In this document: piece by piece, positions 1-9,193 of the stretch
Position numbering within the stretch: the first letter of the stretch is position 1
How the letters are laid out: each line of letters begins with the position of its first letter
Source of the DNA: SG8-38 sp041576815
Lineage (GTDB): Bacteria > Myxococcota_A > Polyangia > Polyangiales > Houyiibacteriaceae
Reading direction: 5' to 3'
NCBI GenBank assembly: GCA_041576815.1
Contig: JBFGKE010000008.1
Coordinates: forward strand, 1-64,000
DNA: 64,000 nt
Notes under the pieces: model-generated
The model's database searches: none
What the model saw: only the letters and a program-made list of their open reading frames with translations
Told to the model about the DNA's origin: nothing
Translations under genes and position numbers: made by a program

Positions 1-695
1 AGCGCGCCGCCCGCGCCGTCGCCTGCACCGCCGCCGACCCATGAGCGGAATGGACGCGCCTGCTGGGCGGCTACGGCATCGTCGCAGCCAAAGCGCCCGG
101 TGAGCTCCCACGCGAGCCACGCCGCGGTCGCCCGTCGCCAGGCGCGCGCCTCTGCGGGGTCGGCGCTCATCAACATCGCCTCGGCATACGTTTCGGCGAC
201 GCAGGCCTCGAGGATCTCGTCAGGGGTCGTGGGGCTCAGGACCGCAAACGTCGACGCTCGATCGAGGTAGCTCCACGATGCAAGCCCATCCGATCGTGCG
301 CCGGGAGCAGTCGATCCAGTCAGGTAGAGATCCCACTCCGCACCACCGCCTCGATCGCCGTCGGAAAGCGGCGAGGGCCAACCCATCACGTCGAGTCGCG
401 CTCTCGTGTCTTCCAGCGCCTGAATGGTTCGATCGATCGTGCGCGGATCGACGTCCGGGTTTGCGTGCACCGCCAGCAGCGCGTGCGGCGATCGTACGGC
501 CAGCGTCGCGCCTGCGGGCCTTTCCGACATGGCCGGGCCCGGCGTCCTCGGACCCGTCCAGACCCTCGACGTCATCGATACGATCGCCTCGGCGAGGCCG
601 TCGGGGTCGAGCAGATCGCCTTGCGCGCGAGCGGGTTGCGTCTGGAGAGCAACCACCAGAGCGGCGCAGGCGAGGTTTGATTTCACCGATGGCAT
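1..695 (-). CDS. Secreted protein of unknown function, partial (runs off left edge)
   Basis: This reading frame begins at an ATG and stays open to the left edge (about 231 codons seen), so the C-terminus is missing. The N-terminus looks like a Sec signal peptide (basic start, hydrophobic core, ARA-QG cleavage site near residue 25). The mature part holds a segment reading GWPSPLSDGDRGGG followed by WDLYLTG, and later a region rich in Ala, Trp and acidic residues. The arrangement recalls secreted putative metalloproteases known from myxobacteria, but I see no HExxH in the visible part and do not claim that function. It diverges from the gene at 744, so both promoters must lie in a very short gap. 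Confidence 0.6.
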   Translation of the reverse strand, partial: MPSVKSNLACAALVVALQTQPARAQGDLLDPDGLAEAIVSMTSRVWTGPRTPGPAMSERPAGATLAVRSPHALLAVHANPDVDPRTIDRTIQALEDTRARLDVMGWPSPLSDGDRGGGAEWDLYLTGSTAPGARSDGLASWSYLDRASTFAVLSPTTPDEILEACVAETYAEAMLMSADPAEARAWRRATAAWLAWELTGRFGCDDAVAAQQARPFRSWVGGGAGDGAGGA

Positions 696-743
696 TTGAC
701 ACGATCCCCCGGTACCTTCTACATCCCATCGGAAGGGGGACCC

Positions 744-1292
744 ATGCACGACGGCCGTTTCGATCCTAGCGGCTTCTACGAGTTCAATCTGACCCAGGGG
801 ATGGTCCGCACGCGCACAGGCGAACGTGTGGTCGTGCTCAGCGAGGATGTGCTCTCTTCTCTGGTTGCCGCTGCGGCGCGCGACGGCGACCTGACGCCGC
901 TCAGGCGGTTGGGGGAGCTCCTCGGCGAGCACGTGCTGAGCGGGCTGGATAGGCCTGCGTCGCTCCTCTCTCCCGAGGCGGTGCTCGGCCACGTGTCCGC
1001 AGTCACCTCGCTCTTCGGGTGGGGGCGCCTCGGCTTCGAGCGTTGGGGAGCCGGCCTCGTCATCGCACTACGAGACAAACCCGAGCTCGACGAAGACGAG
1101 CTCGGCGCCGCTGCGCTACTCGGCGGGATGTTTTCCGAGATCTCTCAGCGGCAGGTGTCTTGCGTTCCTGCGGGCGATTCCAAGTTCATCATGGTCGACT
1201 TCGAGGTCGCGGAAACCGTGTGGGGCTGGTTCAAAGATGGGGCAGACCTACCTGCCATCGTCGGCATGCTCGAGACCAAGAGGGCCTCATGA
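744..1292 (+). CDS. Conserved-looking hypothetical protein, 182 aa
   Basis: I do not recognise the family. The ATG at 744 is chosen because a purine-rich GGAAGGGGGA sits just upstream; an in-frame start at 696 would add a poor-quality leader. The protein is soluble in appearance, with no signal peptide or membrane segment, an Ala/Leu-rich helical middle and a Trp-rich C-terminal third (WGWF). Its stop overlaps the next start in an ATGA, so it is translated with the Pro-rich protein and coaX as a three-gene unit. Base composition matches the neighbours. Confidence 0.7.
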   Translation: MHDGRFDPSGFYEFNLTQGMVRTRTGERVVVLSEDVLSSLVAAAARDGDLTPLRRLGELLGEHVLSGLDRPASLLSPEAVLGHVSAVTSLFGWGRLGFERWGAGLVIALRDKPELDEDELGAAALLGGMFSEISQRQVSCVPAGDSKFIMVDFEVAETVWGWFKDGADLPAIVGMLETKRAS

Positions 1293-1795
1293 GCGATCGC
1301 GAAGAACGGCTCCGTTCCCTGCTCGACAAGGTGAGGGCCAAGCGTCCAGACGAGCCCGCTCCGCATGCCGCCGATGCACTCGAGCGAATTCGGACGGCCT
1401 CGGGCACGATGAGCGCCACCTCGCAGCCGTCGATTCCGGCGCCTGCTGCTCCGCCGCAGCCGACCCCGGTCCCGAGCGCCTATCCGACCCGGGCTCCGTC
1501 CTCGCCGCTGCCCGACCCGCCCGCCGCGGCCATCATCGACAGCCCAACCCGCTACTCGTCGCAGCCGCCGACCGTCGAGCGCCCCCTCTCGGTCGAGCCT
1601 CGCGCTCGCTCCAACGAGCCGCCCGCTTCGGCGCCCGCGGCAAGCCCTTCGGCAACGCGCCCTGAGGCGATTCGGCCGCAGAGCGTCGCCCCCAGCGGGC
1701 AGCCCGTCATCTACGCGACCGATCAGCCCGAGTTCGTCCGTCCGAAAACGTTCGGGGATCTCCTCGAGCTGACGCTGTCGCTGCGGCCTCGCTAA
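1289..1795 (+). CDS. Pro/Ala/Ser-rich low-complexity protein, 168 aa
   Basis: The start is the ATG of the ATGA overlap with the upstream gene. The first 35 residues are charged and helical (SDREERLRSLLDKVRAKRP), then about 100 residues are Pro/Ala/Ser-rich and surely disordered, and the last 25 residues become ordered again (RPKTFGDLLELTLSLRPR). The stop TAA abuts the coaX start. The two short ordered ends joined by a disordered linker suggest a tether or adaptor that binds partners at each end, perhaps including the product of the coupled upstream gene; this is inference. No known domain is recognised. Confidence 0.6.
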   Translation: MSDREERLRSLLDKVRAKRPDEPAPHAADALERIRTASGTMSATSQPSIPAPAAPPQPTPVPSAYPTRAPSSPLPDPPAAAIIDSPTRYSSQPPTVERPLSVEPRARSNEPPASAPAASPSATRPEAIRPQSVAPSGQPVIYATDQPEFVRPKTFGDLLELTLSLRPR

Positions 1796-2560
1796 ATGCT
1801 CCTCGTCGTCGACGTCGGCAACACCCACACCGTGCTCGGCCTCTACGACGGCGAACGCCTGGTCCACGATTTCCGTATCGAAACCGCCAAGGGGCGCACG
1901 AGCGACGAGTACCACGTCCTGCTTCTCAACCTGCTGACGCTTGCAGGCATCCGCCGCTCGGACGTCACGGCGAGCATCCTCGCCTCGGTGGTGCCACCGC
2001 TCAACGAGACGGTGATCGAAGCCGTCGATCGCGCTTTCGATCACGAGATCATGGTGGTCGGCCCCGGCATCAAGACCGGGATGCCCGTCTTGTACGAAAA
2101 CCCTCGGGAGGTCGGCGCGGACCGCATCGTCAACGCGGTGGCCGCCTATGAGCGCGTCAAAGGCGCGGCGATCGTCGTCGACTTCGGGACCGCGACGACG
2201 TTCGATTGCATCTCCGAAAAGGGTGAGTACCTGGGCGGGGCAATTGCGCCGGGGATGGAGATCAGCGCAAGTGCTCTCTTCGCGAGAGCCGCGAGGCTGC
2301 CACGGAGTGAAATCGCGAAGCCGCCTCGGGCGATCGGGAGAAACACCGTTCATTCGATGCAGGCGGGGATCGTGTTCGGGTACGCGGGTTTGGTCGATGG
2401 GCTCGTGCGACGCCTCTCCGCGGAAATGAACGCGGACGTGTCGGTCATCGCCACCGGCGGCCTCGCGGCGCTCATCGAGCCCGAGAGCGAGACCATCGAA
2501 GAGGTCGACGAGTTCCTCACGCTCGAGGGCCTGCGCTTGATCTATCTTCGCAACACCTAG
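1796..2560 (+). CDS. coaX: Type III pantothenate kinase CoaX
   Basis: Phosphorylates pantothenate with ATP, the first step of coenzyme A synthesis, in the cytoplasm. The 254 residues match the family length and show the ASKHA-type phosphate loop DVGNTHT (6-12), GIKTGMP (91-97), GADR (107-110, with the Asp expected to be the catalytic base) and DFGTATTFD (129-137). Type III enzymes typically resist CoA feedback inhibition. It starts directly after the stop of the Pro-rich gene and ends in a 4-nt convergent overlap with the FHA gene. The last pathway enzyme, CoaE, is encoded far away in this same window. Identification is secure. Confidence 0.96.
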   Translation: MLLVVDVGNTHTVLGLYDGERLVHDFRIETAKGRTSDEYHVLLLNLLTLAGIRRSDVTASILASVVPPLNETVIEAVDRAFDHEIMVVGPGIKTGMPVLYENPREVGADRIVNAVAAYERVKGAAIVVDFGTATTFDCISEKGEYLGGAIAPGMEISASALFARAARLPRSEIAKPPRAIGRNTVHSMQAGIVFGYAGLVDGLVRRLSAEMNADVSVIATGGLAALIEPESETIEEVDEFLTLEGLRLIYLRNT

Positions 2561-3201
2561 GGCTGCGTGAGCAGAGCCATGGCCACGATACTCGTCGCTA
2601 TGACGAGCGCGGCGAGCGCGTAGACGGCGATCTCGCTCCGCTTCAGCTTGACCGTCGCGACGGGCTGCTCCTCGGCCGGCGAAGGACGCGAGCTCGACGG
2701 CCGCGGGGGAGGCGGCTCGCTTTCGACGGTTTTCGGGATGGGCAGGAGCTCCACGGGCTCGTCCGGGCCCCGCTCGATCGCGTCGAGGCGCGTCAGCAGG
2801 GCGCCCTCGTCTTCATCGGGGAGGCGTTCCGCGAGCAGGCGCCGGGCGTGCTCGGCGCTCATTGCAGCGGACATCGAACGCGTCACCGGTACACCGACCT
2901 CGATCGTCAGCCTGTAGCCGCCGAGGTCCACGACATCGTGGCTCCGAAGCGCTTTGGGGCGACCCGGGGCCAGACGGACCTCGTTGATGCGGGTGCCGTT
3001 CGTCGAGCCCTCGTCGACGAGCACATACCCAACCTCGCGCTCGCGCACGCTCGCGTGAGCCTCGCTCACGGCGGCGTGCGGAAGCTGAACGTCTGCGCTG
3101 CGCGAGCGCCCGACGACGATTCGCGACTGTGCGAACTCGTAGACGAAGGGCGAAGGGTTAACTTCCGTCCAAAGCGATTGCACCGTGATTCGGACGCCCA
3201 T
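2557..3201 (-). CDS. FHA-domain protein with C-terminal membrane anchor
   Basis: Residues 20-105 form a forkhead-associated domain that binds phosphothreonine peptides: GRSRSADV (31-38), S46/H49 of the SxxH motif and STNGT (66-70) are all present. A Pro/Ser/Glu-rich linker (150-185) follows, and a single hydrophobic segment (about 190-211) sits four residues from the C-terminus, so this is a tail-anchored protein with the FHA domain in the cytoplasm. It probably docks phosphorylated partners of Ser/Thr kinases such as those encoded at 10044 and 63014. Convergent with coaX. Confidence 0.88.
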   Translation of the reverse strand: MGVRITVQSLWTEVNPSPFVYEFAQSRIVVGRSRSADVQLPHAAVSEAHASVREREVGYVLVDEGSTNGTRINEVRLAPGRPKALRSHDVVDLGGYRLTIEVGVPVTRSMSAAMSAEHARRLLAERLPDEDEGALLTRLDAIERGPDEPVELLPIPKTVESEPPPPRPSSSRPSPAEEQPVATVKLKRSEIAVYALAALVIATSIVAMALLTQP

Positions 3202-3330
3202 CGTGGGCGCCTAGCGTGCGGTTCCGTTGCGATTCGGTCAAGGAAGCGGGTTGCAGAAAAGTGGACGCCTCGACGGAGTTTTGGGACGAGTGATCACTGG
3301 AAGCGACCCAGGTCGCACGGGAGAGCTTCG

Positions 3331-4875
3331 ATGAACACATCCGTGGGTTACTACCAGGCGCCTCGACCGCCGCGCGTGCCGCTCGACGAGGTCTTGATCA
3401 AGCTCCACCCCGAGGGCTTCCACCAGGAGTTCGAGGCGGATGGAATCAATGTAGGGGCGGGTGGCATCTCGATGCGTGCATCGGTGCTGCCCGAGGTCGG
3501 GTCGACGCTGCGTTGCCAGCTCGACAACCCGATCGGCGGCGAGGCGATCGAGTTGGTCGGCCGTGTGGTTTGGGCGCACGAGAGCGGCCCTCGGGTCGGA
3601 GAATTCGGAATCCGGTTCACGCACCTGTCCCAGCAGGATCAGGTCCGCATCGAAGCGCTCATTCAGCGATGGGGCCGGACCTCGGCCAAGGCGCCCGTCG
3701 TTCGTCTGCAGCTCGACGGTGTGGGCTCGTCGATCGTCGCGGAAGTTCAAGCAGAGAACGATCAGGCGCTTTCAGTCGAGCAGCCGCTTCCGTTTCTCTC
3801 GATCGGCAGCCCGGTTCTCAATGAGACCGCCGGCCGCCGTGGCCACCTCGAGGCGGTCGAGCTCAAGATGGACGAGGCCACGCCAAAGCTCGTCCTCAGC
3901 ATCGCCTACGATCCGGTCGACGCCCCCGATGACGAGCCTCGGACCGAACGCGATACGCTGCCCGATGCGGCGCCTTCGGCGGTGAGGATCAGCGCTCCGC
4001 GAAGCGATGACCGGCTTCAGGATACCCCGCGTATCGTGCGCTACGACCCGGAGACCCAGGATGTCCCCGGTCAGACATTGGTCGACCGCATTCGCATCCA
4101 AGCTCGGGCGGCTGCAGATTGGGTGGCTAGCACAATCGGCGGAGCGCGCGTGGCGCTCACCGATCGCCTCTTTCCATGGATCACGACGCAGGCTCGCGAA
4201 GCAAGCGCTCTCTCGTTTCGGTTCATCGCGGCACTTCGATCGCGACTCGACGACAAGCCTCGCCGCAAGCAGGTTCCACGAAGCCGTGCGGCGCGCGCAC
4301 ACCTCAAGAACACACGTCGCCAGGGGCGGCGCTATCTCGTCGTCGTCGCGATGGCCGGGGCGATCGTCGCGGCCGGGTGGGGCATCTACCTGTGGGCCGC
4401 CGCGGGGACCAACACGGCAGCAGAGACCGATACTGAAACCGAGCCGCAGATAGCGGCGGCGACCGAGTCCGCGGCAGCGACGGGGTTGGGGACGGAGCCG
4501 GCGGACGCGGTCGACCCGTCGGCTGAGCCGGCAGCCGAGGTGCAAGGGGCGCCGCTGCCTCCCGAGCCGGTCCGCGGCGAGGCGTTTGGTGCCGAAGAGG
4601 TCGAGAACGGTGAAAAATACGTGCTTCGCATGAGCAATCCCGTGACGGAAATGGATGGCATCATCGAAGACGACGGCTTCTCGGTCACCATCCCAGGTAG
4701 TCTTTCGCTATCGCGAGCGGGCCCGATCGCCACGGCGCACCCCGACGTGGAGCACGCCAGCATCCTCAATCGCGGCGACTTCTCGGAGCTCACCCTTCGA
4801 TTCGTTGCGGGGCGACGACCGGCCTATCGCGTCCAGGCTCGAGGGCCTGCCATCGAGATCTCGATCGCCCGGTAG
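3331..4875 (+). CDS. PilZ-like domain membrane protein with C-terminal AMIN-like domain
   Basis: A 514-residue protein. Residues 17-115 resemble a PilZ domain (NVGAGGISM at 40-48, RFTHLS near 95), the type common in myxobacteria, although the N-terminal RxxxR that binds cyclic di-GMP is not obvious. A long charged linker leads to one membrane span (about 334-354). An Ala/Glu-rich stretch follows, then a beta-rich C-terminal domain (about 425-514) that resembles AMIN domains, which bind cell-wall or secretin components outside the inner membrane. The likely role is linking a cytoplasmic signal to the envelope. The ATG at 3331 follows GGGAGAGC. Convergent with the protease gene, one base apart. 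Confidence 0.75.
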   Translation: MNTSVGYYQAPRPPRVPLDEVLIKLHPEGFHQEFEADGINVGAGGISMRASVLPEVGSTLRCQLDNPIGGEAIELVGRVVWAHESGPRVGEFGIRFTHLSQQDQVRIEALIQRWGRTSAKAPVVRLQLDGVGSSIVAEVQAENDQALSVEQPLPFLSIGSPVLNETAGRRGHLEAVELKMDEATPKLVLSIAYDPVDAPDDEPRTERDTLPDAAPSAVRISAPRSDDRLQDTPRIVRYDPETQDVPGQTLVDRIRIQARAAADWVASTIGGARVALTDRLFPWITTQAREASALSFRFIAALRSRLDDKPRRKQVPRSRAARAHLKNTRRQGRRYLVVVAMAGAIVAAGWGIYLWAAAGTNTAAETDTETEPQIAAATESAAATGLGTEPADAVDPSAEPAAEVQGAPLPPEPVRGEAFGAEEVENGEKYVLRMSNPVTEMDGIIEDDGFSVTIPGSLSLSRAGPIATAHPDVEHASILNRGDFSELTLRFVAGRRPAYRVQARGPAIEISIAR

Positions 4876-4876
4876 G

Positions 4877-6265
4877 CTACCGCGACCGCGAGATCGGTTG
4901 AAAGAACCGCTGCGAATCGCGCTCGATGTAGAGGAGCGCCGCACCGTCTTCCAAGGCCTTTCGGAGGTCTCCGAGACTGCGGACGACGCGGCGATCCGCC
5001 TGCAGGATCACGTCCCCTGGCTGGATGCCAGCGCGGTCGGCGTCGGAGCCAGGCGTCACCCCTCTCACCAAGACGGTGCCGTCCCCTTCGTAGCCCAAAC
5101 GCTGACGGAGCTTCGGTGTCAGCTCCGCGACTGCGAGGCCGAGCATTCCGTCGTGTGCGGTGCCCTGCTGCTGTGACCGTGCCCCGTTTTCGTTCGGGCG
5201 CTCACCGGTCACCAGCGTCATGCGCCTCGTCTTGTCCCCTCGGCGAACCTCCAGGCTCAGCCGCTCGCCGACGCCGTGACGAAGCACCGTGCGCAGCAAA
5301 TCGTGTCCCTCACGAATCTTCACGTCGCCAATCGCCGTGATGACGTCCCCGGCCTGAAGGCCCGCCCTCTCGGCCGGCCCCTGGGGAACGATCCCGTTGA
5401 TCAGCGCGCCACCCTCCAACGTGCCGCCGAAGTGAGCCGCCAGCTCCGGGGTGATCTCTTGAAACGAGACGCCGAGCCAGGCCCGCTTGACCGAACCGCT
5501 CTCGATGAGCTGGCGCGCGACGCGCTGCGCGATTTCGGACGGAATCGCAAAGCCGATGCCCGAGCCGCGGCCGATGATCATCGTGTTGATGCCGAGCACC
5601 CGCCCCTGAAGGTCCACGAGCGGGCCGCCCGAGTTCCCCGGATTGATGCTGGCATCGGTTTGGAGATAGTCCTCGATTTCGTTTGCACCGATGCCGCCAC
5701 GGCCTTTGGCGCTCAGCACGCCGGTGGTGACGGTGTAGTCGAGACCGAAAGGCGAGCCGATCGCGATGACGAGCTGCCCGACGCGCGCCTTTTCCGATGA
5801 TGCAAAGTCCGCCTTGGGTAGTCCTCTCGCGTCGATTTTGAGCATTGCGAGGTCGGTGGCAGAGTCGGAGCCAACGAGCTTCGCCGGAAAGCTCTTGCCA
5901 TTCTTGAGGCGCACGTCGATGCGGTTGGCTTCCGCGACCACGTGATTGTTCGTCAAGATGTAGCCGTCCCCGCGCAGGATCACGCCCGAGCCTCCGCCGC
6001 GGACGATGCCACCCTGGCCCGGACCTCCGAAGAAGAACGGAAAGCCGTTTTGCTGAGGCCGGCGGACCTCGACCCGAATGCTCACCACCGATTGCGACAC
6101 CGACTCCGCCACGCTGGTCAGCGCCGTTTCGAACCCCACCGCCTTGGCCATGGCTTCCTGATCGACTGCGCTCTTGCGCGGGGCGGCGGATGCCACGCCG
6201 AGCGCGGAGACTGCGAGAGCCGCACAGAGGGCGATGGCCCACCGGCGAGTTGTCGTTCGAAACAT
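4877..6265 (-). CDS. htrA: HtrA/Do-family periplasmic serine protease with two PDZ domains
   Basis: Degrades or refolds damaged envelope proteins. Numbered from the ATG at 6265, the triad is H108 (TNNHVV), D138 (SATDLAML) and S212 (NPGNSGGP). The N-terminus is a signal peptide ending near ASAAP. PDZ1 spans roughly 260-350 and PDZ2 370-455, giving the standard 450-470 residue Do architecture. The start at 6265 is preferred over an ATG five codons upstream because a strong GGGAGGA lies between them, six bases before the second ATG. It stands as a single gene between the PilZ gene and a histidine kinase. Confidence 0.95.
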   Translation of the reverse strand: MFRTTTRRWAIALCAALAVSALGVASAAPRKSAVDQEAMAKAVGFETALTSVAESVSQSVVSIRVEVRRPQQNGFPFFFGGPGQGGIVRGGGSGVILRGDGYILTNNHVVAEANRIDVRLKNGKSFPAKLVGSDSATDLAMLKIDARGLPKADFASSEKARVGQLVIAIGSPFGLDYTVTTGVLSAKGRGGIGANEIEDYLQTDASINPGNSGGPLVDLQGRVLGINTMIIGRGSGIGFAIPSEIAQRVARQLIESGSVKRAWLGVSFQEITPELAAHFGGTLEGGALINGIVPQGPAERAGLQAGDVITAIGDVKIREGHDLLRTVLRHGVGERLSLEVRRGDKTRRMTLVTGERPNENGARSQQQGTAHDGMLGLAVAELTPKLRQRLGYEGDGTVLVRGVTPGSDADRAGIQPGDVILQADRRVVRSLGDLRKALEDGAALLYIERDSQRFFQPISRSR

Positions 6266-6364
6266 CGAAAATCCTCCCATGGTTCCCCTAACCTACGAGG
6301 CTGCGCATTGATTCCACCGATCAGCGGTAGCACGAAAAACGCGCCCGAAAACCTCCACGATTGC

Positions 6365-8047
6365 CTACTGTTGGTCGAGAAGGCAGGGCAGGGTGATCGA
6401 TACTATCGTCCCCCGCCCAAGCGCGCTGTCGATTTCGACGGTGCCCTGGTGCTCTTGGACGATGTTTCTCACGATCGAAAGCCCGAGCCCCGTCCCTTGG
6501 CCCTTGCGGCGCGTCGAGAAAAACGGCTCGAAGACGCGGCCGATCTCCGGCGTGTCGATCCCGACGCCGTCGTCCTCGACACCGAAACGGATCCGATCGC
6601 GTCCAACGCGCTGGGTCGACAGGCGGATGTGTCCGCCTGCCTCGGGTGCGGCATTGCAGGCGTTCGTGATCAAGTTGACCAGCACCTGATGGAGCTGACC
6701 CCGAACCCCTTTCACGGGCGGCAGAGCGGGATCGTAGTCGCGCTCGATCGAAACGTGAGCTTCCCGGATGATGTGCTCGCAAAAGCCGATCGCTTCGTCG
6801 ACGACTTCGTTGAGAGAAAGGGGCTGCGTTTCCTCTTTGGACGGCCGGGCGTACGTCAGCAGATTGCGGGTGAAAGACATGATGCGGTCGGAGCTCCGAA
6901 GAATGCGCTCGACCCGCTTGAGATCGGACTGCTCGGCTCCGGTGCGCTTCAGCTTGCTGAGCAGGTATTCGCCGTAGACCGAGATGCTGGTCAACGGATT
7001 GTTGATCTCGTGAACGATGCCTGCCGCCAGTTGCCCGAGGGTCGCGAGCTTCTCGGCGTGAATGACCTGCCCTTCGAGCTCCCGAACCTCCGTCCGGTCT
7101 CGCCCGATGGCGATCACCCCGGCGACGCGCCCTTCTGAATCGAGAATCGGCGCGAGTGAAAATTGCAGCCGTGCATGCCCACCGCCGGTCTTGGGCAACC
7201 GAAGCTCGAATGGAGGGACTTCGCGACCCCGCAACACACCGACGAATGCGGAGAGGATCCGGACACGCTCGCTTTGGCCGGCGAGTTGAAGCACGTCTTT
7301 GCTGAGCAGGTCGCGGCGGTCGAGCCCGGTAATGCTCTCGAATGCGGCGCTGACAACGCGAATTCCGCGGTCACGCCCGACCACGAGAACCGGAATGTTG
7401 GCGTGCTCCAAGAGCTTGTCGAGGTAGTCGCGTAGGTGAAGGGCCTCACGCCGCAGACGCCCGGTTTCAATGGCGGCGCTCGCCTGACCGGCCGCGATCA
7501 GCAGAGCGTCCTCGAGGCCTACGGGGACTTCTGCGCCGCGATCCAGCTCGGCGACCGCGACGCCGAACACCTCCCCGCCGTGCGCGAGGGGCGCATCGAA
7601 TCCGTCGGCTGGGAGGAGCTGCTCGCTCGGGCCGGGAAGAAGGCACGGCTCGTACGTTCGCCGCAGGGTCATGGTTTTGGGCGCCTCGACCGGCTGCCCC
7701 AGGCCGGCCCGGAGGAAGCCGGCCTCGGTGATCGCGACCTCGGCCATCGCCTCCGGGCGTACGCGATGCGTGGCTGCCTGCCGGACCACGCTTTGCTCGA
7801 CCCCCGTCGGGGCGAGCCGCATTGCAAATCGTACTCCGGGGTACAGTCGCTCGAGGGCGTGCACGTACGCCCGCAAGATCTGCTCGTCGGTCGAGAAGTC
7901 GCTCGTCTCTCGCTGCGCTTCGCTGAGCGACTCCAAGATCTGCGGAAGCGAAGGCGTCTGGGGAGTGCGTCGCCTCCCCACGATCGACTTCACCCCGGAG
8001 ACCCGCGGGTCCGCGCTCGGAGATTTCTTCTGCGCGGGGTCTTCCAT
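6365..8047 (-). CDS. Cytoplasmic GAF-PAS sensor histidine kinase
   Basis: A 560-residue soluble sensor kinase. A GAF-like domain occupies about 45-200, a PAS domain 215-325, HisKA 330-400 with the phospho-accepting H346 (AAGIVHEINNPLTS), then HATPase_c with the N, G1 (EDDGVGID) and G2 (GTGLGLSI) boxes complete. This NtrB-like HEINNP motif is usual in kinases that act on NtrC-type regulators, but no cognate regulator lies beside it. It starts three bases after the stop of another PAS-HisKA gene, so the two are almost certainly co-translated. No membrane segment is visible. Confidence 0.93.
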   Translation of the reverse strand: MEDPAQKKSPSADPRVSGVKSIVGRRRTPQTPSLPQILESLSEAQRETSDFSTDEQILRAYVHALERLYPGVRFAMRLAPTGVEQSVVRQAATHRVRPEAMAEVAITEAGFLRAGLGQPVEAPKTMTLRRTYEPCLLPGPSEQLLPADGFDAPLAHGGEVFGVAVAELDRGAEVPVGLEDALLIAAGQASAAIETGRLRREALHLRDYLDKLLEHANIPVLVVGRDRGIRVVSAAFESITGLDRRDLLSKDVLQLAGQSERVRILSAFVGVLRGREVPPFELRLPKTGGGHARLQFSLAPILDSEGRVAGVIAIGRDRTEVRELEGQVIHAEKLATLGQLAAGIVHEINNPLTSISVYGEYLLSKLKRTGAEQSDLKRVERILRSSDRIMSFTRNLLTYARPSKEETQPLSLNEVVDEAIGFCEHIIREAHVSIERDYDPALPPVKGVRGQLHQVLVNLITNACNAAPEAGGHIRLSTQRVGRDRIRFGVEDDGVGIDTPEIGRVFEPFFSTRRKGQGTGLGLSIVRNIVQEHQGTVEIDSALGRGTIVSITLPCLLDQQ

Positions 8048-8050
8048 CGC

Positions 8051-9115
8051 TTAGCTCTTTCCTCCTGATTCGCCGGGGGCATCGGCGGCGCGATCGAGGT
8101 CGAAAATCTTCTGCTGGCCGACATACGACGTGGTTTCGTAGCGCGTGATCTTGCCGATCTTTCGGACGATCTCCGCCATTCGCTCGGCTTCTCGGATCAA
8201 GACCTTGGCAGCCTTCCCACCCGGGCTGTCCGGATCGGACTGGCGGAGCAGAAGCTCCGCATAGGCCATCATGCTCGTCAGCGGCTGGTTGAGCTCGTGC
8301 GCCGCGGTACCTGCCAGCTCCGCGAGCACGCCTTGCTTTTCGTTGAAGGCGAGCTTCTTCTGCGCCTCGGCCAGCCGCTCCTCCACTCGGATCCGGTCTC
8401 GAAGGTCTGCAAAGATCAAAACGATGGCCGAAGGCTCGCCGCCCTCGTGGATCAGTGACGCCGACAGCTGAACCGGAATGCGCCGTCCGTGGATGTCGAG
8501 GAGGTCGAGCATCGTGGGCTCGAGCCGGCCTTCACCGCCGTGCTCCGGGGAAAGCAGCCGTTGGGCGACCAACTCGGCGGAAGCCCTCCCCAGCAGGTCG
8601 TCGAGCTTCACCTGACCGAGCACGTCCGCAACGTGTCGGCCCGAGATCCGCTCCGCGCTAGGATTGAACAACACCACCCGTTGCTCCATGTCCGTGGCGA
8701 TGATCGCATCCACGCTCGCTTCGATCAACGATTCCAAAAATTCCATCGTCTTGATCAGCTCTCCCTCGGTTTTTCGAAGATCGGTGACGTCTTCGAAGGA
8801 GATCACGGTGTGATCCTCGGCTTCGAGGAGCGGAGCAAAGGATGCGGTACACGTGATCTCGGAACCGTCGCGTCGAACCAGACGGATGTCCATTCCACGG
8901 GGATACTGCCCGTGAGACAACGCCTCCCGAATGCGAGGCAGGTCCTCGGCTGACACGACCTGCCCGATGTCGTCGGCGGAAAGGGTCTCCTCGCGGTGCC
9001 CGACGATCTCGTATGACCTCGGGTTGGCAAACACGATCTGCAGGTCGGGTCCTACGACGACGATGCCGGGGGCCATCGATGCGAAGGTCTTGGCGTACAG
9101 CTCGAGCGAAGGCAT
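8051..9115 (-). CDS. PAS-PAS-HisKA protein lacking a HATPase_c domain
   Basis: Two PAS domains (about 8-112 and 125-240) precede a coiled segment and a HisKA dimerisation helix pair with H273 (AGTAAHELNQPLTS). The protein ends at residue 354, only about 25 residues after the HisKA helices, so there is no ATP-binding domain. The ending is a clean stop in ordinary sequence, and the next gene has its own ATG and its own N-terminus, so this is not a simple frameshift of one kinase. It may be a phosphotransfer partner or heterodimer subunit for the full kinase encoded three bases downstream. Confidence 0.9.
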   Translation of the reverse strand: MPSLELYAKTFASMAPGIVVVGPDLQIVFANPRSYEIVGHREETLSADDIGQVVSAEDLPRIREALSHGQYPRGMDIRLVRRDGSEITCTASFAPLLEAEDHTVISFEDVTDLRKTEGELIKTMEFLESLIEASVDAIIATDMEQRVVLFNPSAERISGRHVADVLGQVKLDDLLGRASAELVAQRLLSPEHGGEGRLEPTMLDLLDIHGRRIPVQLSASLIHEGGEPSAIVLIFADLRDRIRVEERLAEAQKKLAFNEKQGVLAELAGTAAHELNQPLTSMMAYAELLLRQSDPDSPGGKAAKVLIREAERMAEIVRKIGKITRYETTSYVGQQKIFDLDRAADAPGESGGKS

Positions 9116-9193
9116 GCGTCGTCAGCCTAACAGACCCCGGTCCGCCGGTGGCCCTTTCGGGCCGGTTGTGCAAGCTTGCCCCGCACGGGGCAC

